Source: an uncultured Eubacterium sp.
GTDB lineage: Bacteria; Bacillota; Clostridia; Oscillospirales; Acutalibacteraceae
Assembly: GCA_900542875.1 (NCBI GenBank)
Contig: UQPH01000029.1
Location: 1-17,586 of the forward strand
Direction: 5' to 3'
DNA length: 17,586 nt
The notes beneath the pieces are model-generated. The model was not told the DNA's origin and did no database searches. It saw only the letters and a program-made list of their open reading frames with translations. A program made the position numbers and the translations under genes. Positions 13,369-17,586 of the stretch are shown in pieces. Each line of letters begins with the position of its first letter. The stretch's first letter is position 1.

Positions 13369-14499
13369 ATGCAATGGGAATTTAATTTGCCTGTTAAGTT
13401 GGTCTTTGGTTCGGGCAAAAGAAACGATTTGGCAAAATATATTGATGAAATAGGCGGCAGCAGGGGAGTCCTTGTGTGCGGAAACAGTTTTTGCAAAAAC
13501 GGCGTTGCCGATGAATTTTTAAGGCTCGGCGGCGGAAAAATAGTGGAAATATTTTCTGACATTCGCCCCAATCCTACGACGGATAATGTAAACGACTGCG
13601 TAAGGCTTATGAGGGAGGTCGATGCGGATTTTGCGGTGGCTTTGGGCGGAGGTTCGCCTATGGATTGCTGCAAGGCGGCGTGTGCAATTGCAAGAGGTGA
13701 CGATAACATCGAGCCGTATCACAGTTCAGATAAGCCGATTTCGGCAAAAGAGGCAATATCCATGATAGCCGTTACGACTACTTCGGGCACCGCCAGTGAG
13801 GTTACAAATATTTCGGTTTTGACGGATGTTAATAAAAACTTGAAACAGCCGATGAACGACCCTGCAATGTATCCGAAAATTGCGGTAATCGACCCCGAAC
13901 TTACTCTGACGGTACCGCCGCAGGTTACGGCGTCTACGGGGCTTGATGTACTTTCACATGCGATTGAAAGTTATTGGTCAACGCTTAACCAGCCGATATG
14001 TTCGGCTTGTTCGATATATGCGGCAAGGCTTGTTTTTGAATGGCTTGAAAAAGCATATACAGAACCCGAAAATCTTACAGCCAGAGAAAAGATGGCGGAG
14101 GCTTCCATTGTTGCAGGTGTTGCTTTCAGCCATCCGAGAACAACCGGCTCGCATGCATGCTCATTTCCGCTGACTAACATTTACGGTATTCCGCACGGCG
14201 AGGCGTGTGCGTTTACGCTCGACTACTTTGTTAAATTTAACGCAAAGCACGCTGACAGCGACGGCAGGCTTGACGCTCTGGCAAAGGACTGCGGTTTTGA
14301 TAGTGCTTATGAAATGGCGGATGAAATTTCTGCAATGAAAAAGCGAATGGGAATGAGGAGCAGGTTGTCGGAAATCGGCTGTACTTCCGATGAGCAAATT
14401 GCAGAATTGACAAAAAAGAGTATGTCTATGCTGATGAAACGAAACCCGATTGAGTTGAGCGAAAGCGATATAGGCGAAATGTATAATAAACTCAAATAA
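13369..14499 (+). CDS. Iron-containing alcohol dehydrogenase
   Basis: The 376-residue product belongs to the group III (iron-containing) alcohol dehydrogenases, cytoplasmic NAD(P)H enzymes that interconvert alcohols and aldehydes or ketones. It has the nucleotide-binding loop GGGSPMD (93-99), TTTSGTASEVT (136-146), and metal ligands Asp193 and His197 in GLDVLSHAIES, His262 in GSHACSFPL and His276 in IPHGEAC. The 376 residues are near normal for a stand-alone member, without the aldehyde dehydrogenase fusion of AdhE. The start is ATG 13369, with GGGAGG about 11 bases upstream. It is a single-gene unit with its own promoter and a downstream hairpin. The substrate, whether butanol, 1,3-propanediol, lactaldehyde or other, cannot be read from the sequence. 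Next to nifJ it fits fermentative disposal of reducing power. Confidence 0.92.
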   Translation: MQWEFNLPVKLVFGSGKRNDLAKYIDEIGGSRGVLVCGNSFCKNGVADEFLRLGGGKIVEIFSDIRPNPTTDNVNDCVRLMREVDADFAVALGGGSPMDCCKAACAIARGDDNIEPYHSSDKPISAKEAISMIAVTTTSGTASEVTNISVLTDVNKNLKQPMNDPAMYPKIAVIDPELTLTVPPQVTASTGLDVLSHAIESYWSTLNQPICSACSIYAARLVFEWLEKAYTEPENLTAREKMAEASIVAGVAFSHPRTTGSHACSFPLTNIYGIPHGEACAFTLDYFVKFNAKHADSDGRLDALAKDCGFDSAYEMADEISAMKKRMGMRSRLSEIGCTSDEQIAELTKKSMSMLMKRNPIELSESDIGEMYNKLK

Positions 14500-14510
14500 T
14501 CTTTGTGCAA

Positions 14511-14553
14511 AAGCACGAATACATTTTAACAAATGATGTATTCGTGCTTAATT
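14511..14553 (+). terminator. Hairpin terminator after the alcohol dehydrogenase gene
   Basis: AAGCACGAATACAT (14511-14524) pairs perfectly with ATGTATTCGTGCTT (14536-14549) over an 11-base loop. The T run that follows is short (AATTTT), so termination may be incomplete. Confidence 0.75.
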
Positions 14554-14575
14554 TTCATAAAATAAGTTGCTTTTT

Positions 14576-14606
14576 TGTTGAATTTGACAGTGCCAAATGG
14601 TATAAT
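14576..14606 (+). promoter_or_regulatory. Promoter of nifJ with an overlapping dyad
   Basis: TTGAAT (14578-14583), a 17-base spacer and a perfect TATAAT (14601-14606) with an extended TG at 14598-14599. An imperfect dyad, TGTTGAATTTGACA (14576-14589), covers the -35. A redox regulator such as Rex would fit the gene, but the match to the Rex consensus is poor. Confidence 0.6.
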
Positions 14607-14674
14607 TAAGGATGGTATTAATGGCGTTATTTTACGCTTGTTACGGTACTATATATTTACGGAGGTAAATTAAA

Positions 14675-17586
14675 ATGGCAAGAAAAAAGAAAACCATGGA
14701 TGGTAACAGTGCTGCCGCACATGTAAGTTATGCATTTACTGAGGTTGCAGCCATCTATCCTATCACCCCATCTTCACCTATGGCTGAAGAAACAGACGCC
14801 ATGGCTGCAAGAGGTGTTAAAAACCTTTTCGGTCAGACTGTGAAGGTCGCAGAGCTTGAATCGGAAGCAGGCGCAGCAGGTGCGGTTCACGGCTCACTTT
14901 CGGCAGGTGCATTGACTACAACATACACTGCCTCTCAGGGACTTCTTCTTATGATTCCCAATATGTATAAGATTGCAGGCGAGCTTATTCCAAGTGTTAT
15001 TCATGTATCTGCTCGTTGTGTATCAACTCATGCGCTTAACATTTTCGGTGACCATTCGGATGTTATGGCTTGCCGTCAAACGGGCTATGCTATGCTTTGC
15101 TCTGCTAATGTTCAGGAGGTTATGGACCTCGGTGCGGTTGCTCACCTTGCAACTCTCAAATCAAGAGTTCCTTTCCTTCATTTCTTTGACGGTTTTCGTA
15201 CTTCTCATGAGGTACAGAAGATTGAGACTTGGGATTATGAGGATCTCAGAGATATGCTCGATATGCAGGATGTCGCTGATTTCAGAGCGAGAGCGCTTAA
15301 TCCAGAACACCCTGTTCTTCGTGGCTCGGCAGAAAATTCAGATATTTTCTTCCAGCACAGAGAGGCTTGTAATAAATATTATGCCGATGCAGTTTCTGCC
15401 ACAGAGGCATATATGAACAAGGTAAACGAAAAAATCGGTACAAATTATCAGCTCTTTAATTATTACGGTGCAGAGGACGCAGACCGTGTAATAATCGCTA
15501 TGGGCTCTGTTTGTGATACAATTAAGGAGACTGTTGATTTTCTTAATGCAAGAGGCGAAAAGGTTGGTATGGTAAGCGTACACCTTTACAGACCTTTCTC
15601 TGCAAAGCACCTTGTAAAAGTTATTCCTAAAACAGTAAAGCACATTTCGGTTATCGACAGAACTAAGGAGCCGGGCGCACTCGGTGAGCCGCTTTATCTT
15701 GATGTTGTTGCCGCTCTCAAGGGTACAGAACTTGATTCTGTTCCTGTTTACGGCGGTCGTTACGGCCTCGGTTCAAAGGATACACTTCCCGCTCATGTTA
15801 TTGCAGTATTCGCTAATATGAACGCACCTGAGCCTAAAAAGACATTCGTTCTTTCTATCAATGATGACGTTACAGATCTTTCGCTTCCTATCACGGAAAC
15901 TCCCGATACAACTCCAAAGGGTACAACCTCTTGTAAGTTCTGGGGTCTTGGCTCGGACGGTACAGTAGGTGCAAATAAGGACTCTATCAAGATTATCGGC
16001 GACCATACAGATATGTACGCTCAGGGATACTTCTTCTATGATAGTAAGAAGTCGGGCGGTATTACGGTATCGCACCTTCGTTTCGGTTCATCTCCGATTA
16101 CATCGACATACCTTATTAATAAGGCTAATTTTGTTGCTTGTCATAATCCGTCTTATGTTACAAAGTACGATATGGTTCAGGACCTTGTTCCGGGCGGAAC
16201 ATTCCTGCTTAACTGCATTTGGTCTCCTGAGGAACTTGACAGCCAGTTGCCTGCTTCCATGAAAAGATATATCGCAGAGAACGATATTAAACTTTATACC
16301 ATTAACGGTATTAAGATTGCCGAGGAGGTTGGACTTCCGGGCAGAGCATCGACAATTCTCCAGTCTGCATTCTTTACCATCAGCGGAATTCTTCCTGTCG
16401 AGGACGCAATCAAATATATGAAAGAAAAGGTTGTTGCCAAGTTCTCAAAGAAGGGCGACGCAGTAGTAAACGCTAACTGTAACGGTATCGACAGAGGTTC
16501 TAAGGAAGTTATTAAGATTGATGTTCCCGCTTCTTGGAAGGACGCTGTTGACGAAAAGGCTGAACTTAATATCAATACAAACAGACCGGAAATGAAGAAG
16601 TTTGTTAAGAATATTCTTGATCCCGTAGGCAGACTTCACGGTGACGATCTTCCTGTTTCGGCATTTGTTGACAGTGCAGACGGTGTATATCCTCAGGGCT
16701 CTGCCGCATTTGAGAAGAGAGGAATTGCCATCTCTGTTCCCGAGTGGGACGCAACAAAGTGCGCACAGTGTAATCTTTGTTCTATGGTTTGTCCTCATGC
16801 AGTAATCAGACCTATTGTTATGAATGCAGAAGAGGCTGCTGCCGCTCCCGAGGGAACAACAATGATTAAGCATAAGAGAACAGATTATCAGTATGCGCTT
16901 ATCGTTTCTGTTCTTGACTGCACAGGTTGCGGTTCTTGTGCAAATGTTTGTCCTACAAAGTCGCTTACAATGAAGCCTATCGCTTCTCAACTTGATGTTC
17001 AAAAGTCGTTTGACGCACTTGTAAATACTCCTGCTAAACCTGAAGTTCTTACACCTAATACAATCGGTGTTCAGTTCAGAAAGCCTTATCTTGAGTTCTC
17101 GGGTGCTTGTGCAGGATGCGGCGAAACACCTTACGCTAAACTTGCCACACAACTTTACGGCGACAAGATGTATATTGCTAACGCAACAGGTTGTTCGTCA
17201 ATTTGGGGCGGTTCCGCTCCGTCAACTCCTTACACTGTTGACGAAAACGGTCACGGTCCTGCATGGTCAAACTCACTCTTTGAGGATAACGCAGAGTTTG
17301 GTTACGGTATGTACCTTGCTCAAAAGCAAATAAGAGAGAGACTTGCCGCAGACGCAGAGGTTCTTTCTAAGGCAGGTATCAAAGAGGCAGATGCTTGGCT
17401 TGCTACATTTAATGATGCTGCCGTAAATGATGTTGACGCAAATGCTCTTATTAAGGCTATTGAGAATGCTTCGCTTGACGGTGAGGCTGCAAGCGCCGCA
17501 GAGGATTTCCTTAAGGACAAGGATTATGCGGCTAAGAAATATCAGTTCATCTTCGGCGGCGACGGTTGGGCATACGACATCGGCTT
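14675..17586 (+). CDS. nifJ: Pyruvate:ferredoxin (flavodoxin) oxidoreductase, 3' end outside window
   Basis: This enzyme converts pyruvate and CoA to acetyl-CoA and CO2 and passes electrons to ferredoxin, the central step of clostridial fermentation. The frame is open from ATG 14675 (GGAGGT 8 bases upstream) to the window edge, giving 970 complete residues. It starts MARKKKTMDGNSAAAHVSYA and includes YPITPSSPMAEE (domain I), TYTASQGLLLMIPNMYKIAG, the 4Fe-4S motifs Cys696-x2-Cys699-x2-Cys702-x3-Cys706 and Cys749-x2-Cys752-x2-Cys755-x3-Cys759, Cys812-x2-Cys815 of the third cluster, and the thiamine diphosphate motif GDGWAYDIG at the edge. Single-chain family members have about 1170-1180 residues, so about 200 residues lie beyond the window, including the last cluster cysteine. 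No frameshift was seen. Confidence 0.97.
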   Translation, partial: MARKKKTMDGNSAAAHVSYAFTEVAAIYPITPSSPMAEETDAMAARGVKNLFGQTVKVAELESEAGAAGAVHGSLSAGALTTTYTASQGLLLMIPNMYKIAGELIPSVIHVSARCVSTHALNIFGDHSDVMACRQTGYAMLCSANVQEVMDLGAVAHLATLKSRVPFLHFFDGFRTSHEVQKIETWDYEDLRDMLDMQDVADFRARALNPEHPVLRGSAENSDIFFQHREACNKYYADAVSATEAYMNKVNEKIGTNYQLFNYYGAEDADRVIIAMGSVCDTIKETVDFLNARGEKVGMVSVHLYRPFSAKHLVKVIPKTVKHISVIDRTKEPGALGEPLYLDVVAALKGTELDSVPVYGGRYGLGSKDTLPAHVIAVFANMNAPEPKKTFVLSINDDVTDLSLPITETPDTTPKGTTSCKFWGLGSDGTVGANKDSIKIIGDHTDMYAQGYFFYDSKKSGGITVSHLRFGSSPITSTYLINKANFVACHNPSYVTKYDMVQDLVPGGTFLLNCIWSPEELDSQLPASMKRYIAENDIKLYTINGIKIAEEVGLPGRASTILQSAFFTISGILPVEDAIKYMKEKVVAKFSKKGDAVVNANCNGIDRGSKEVIKIDVPASWKDAVDEKAELNINTNRPEMKKFVKNILDPVGRLHGDDLPVSAFVDSADGVYPQGSAAFEKRGIAISVPEWDATKCAQCNLCSMVCPHAVIRPIVMNAEEAAAAPEGTTMIKHKRTDYQYALIVSVLDCTGCGSCANVCPTKSLTMKPIASQLDVQKSFDALVNTPAKPEVLTPNTIGVQFRKPYLEFSGACAGCGETPYAKLATQLYGDKMYIANATGCSSIWGGSAPSTPYTVDENGHGPAWSNSLFEDNAEFGYGMYLAQKQIRERLAADAEVLSKAGIKEADAWLATFNDAAVNDVDANALIKAIENASLDGEAASAAEDFLKDKDYAAKKYQFIFGGDGWAYDIG

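Noticed and set aside
14584..14606. TTGACA at 14584 paired with TATAAT at 14601 as the nifJ promoter
   Set aside because: The spacer would be only 11 bases. TTGAAT at 14578 gives the proper 17.
14973..16262. Alternative-frame open frames inside nifJ
   Set aside because: The nifJ frame is continuous from 14675 to the window edge with all family motifs, so these are shadows.

Overview
The window looks like chromosomal DNA from an anaerobic, low-to-moderate-GC Firmicute of class Clostridia, probably a gut Ruminococcus or Oscillospiraceae relative. The grounds are the order SRP RNA - dnaX - ybaB - recR, a pyruvate:ferredoxin oxidoreductase, AGGAGG-type ribosome binding sites, and a zinc-ribbon/kinase-fold/PASTA protein of a type I associate with that group. 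The species call is inference.

Layout. 1-1824: a GH13 alpha-glucosidase, open at the left edge, whose active site points to alpha-1,6 linkages. 2017-3654: a membrane protein with zinc ribbon, degenerate kinase fold and two PASTA repeats, with its own promoter and a strong terminator. 3878-4984: a secreted protein with two fibronectin-III-like domains that appears to start at an AUU codon. 5024-5527: a flavin reductase-like protein. 5580-8400: SRP RNA, dnaX, ybaB and recR, a replication/repair operon. 8433-9863: smpB, a small membrane protein with a toxin-like C-terminus, and ssrA (tmRNA). SmpB and tmRNA are the two partners of trans-translation, so this block is a ribosome-rescue locus with an extra gene inside.

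9864-13060 is accessory DNA between ssrA and a tRNA-Pro gene. It holds two copies of a repeat of about 240 bp that carry imperfect copies of the ssrA 3' end, three copies or parts of a hairpin repeat, a truncated P-type ATPase remnant, a probably truncated small membrane protein, and three AT-rich membrane-protein genes on the minus strand. No integrase or transposase gene is visible, so it reads as the worn remains of insertions at the ssrA 3' end.

13060-17586 returns to housekeeping content: tRNA-Pro(TGG) on the minus strand with a consensus promoter and terminator, an iron-containing alcohol dehydrogenase, and nifJ, which runs off the right edge about 200 residues before its expected end. 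The last two fit fermentative metabolism of pyruvate. The observations most worth a second look are the kinase fold lacking all its catalytic residues, the AUU start, the toxin-like gene between smpB and ssrA, and the ssrA-derived repeats.
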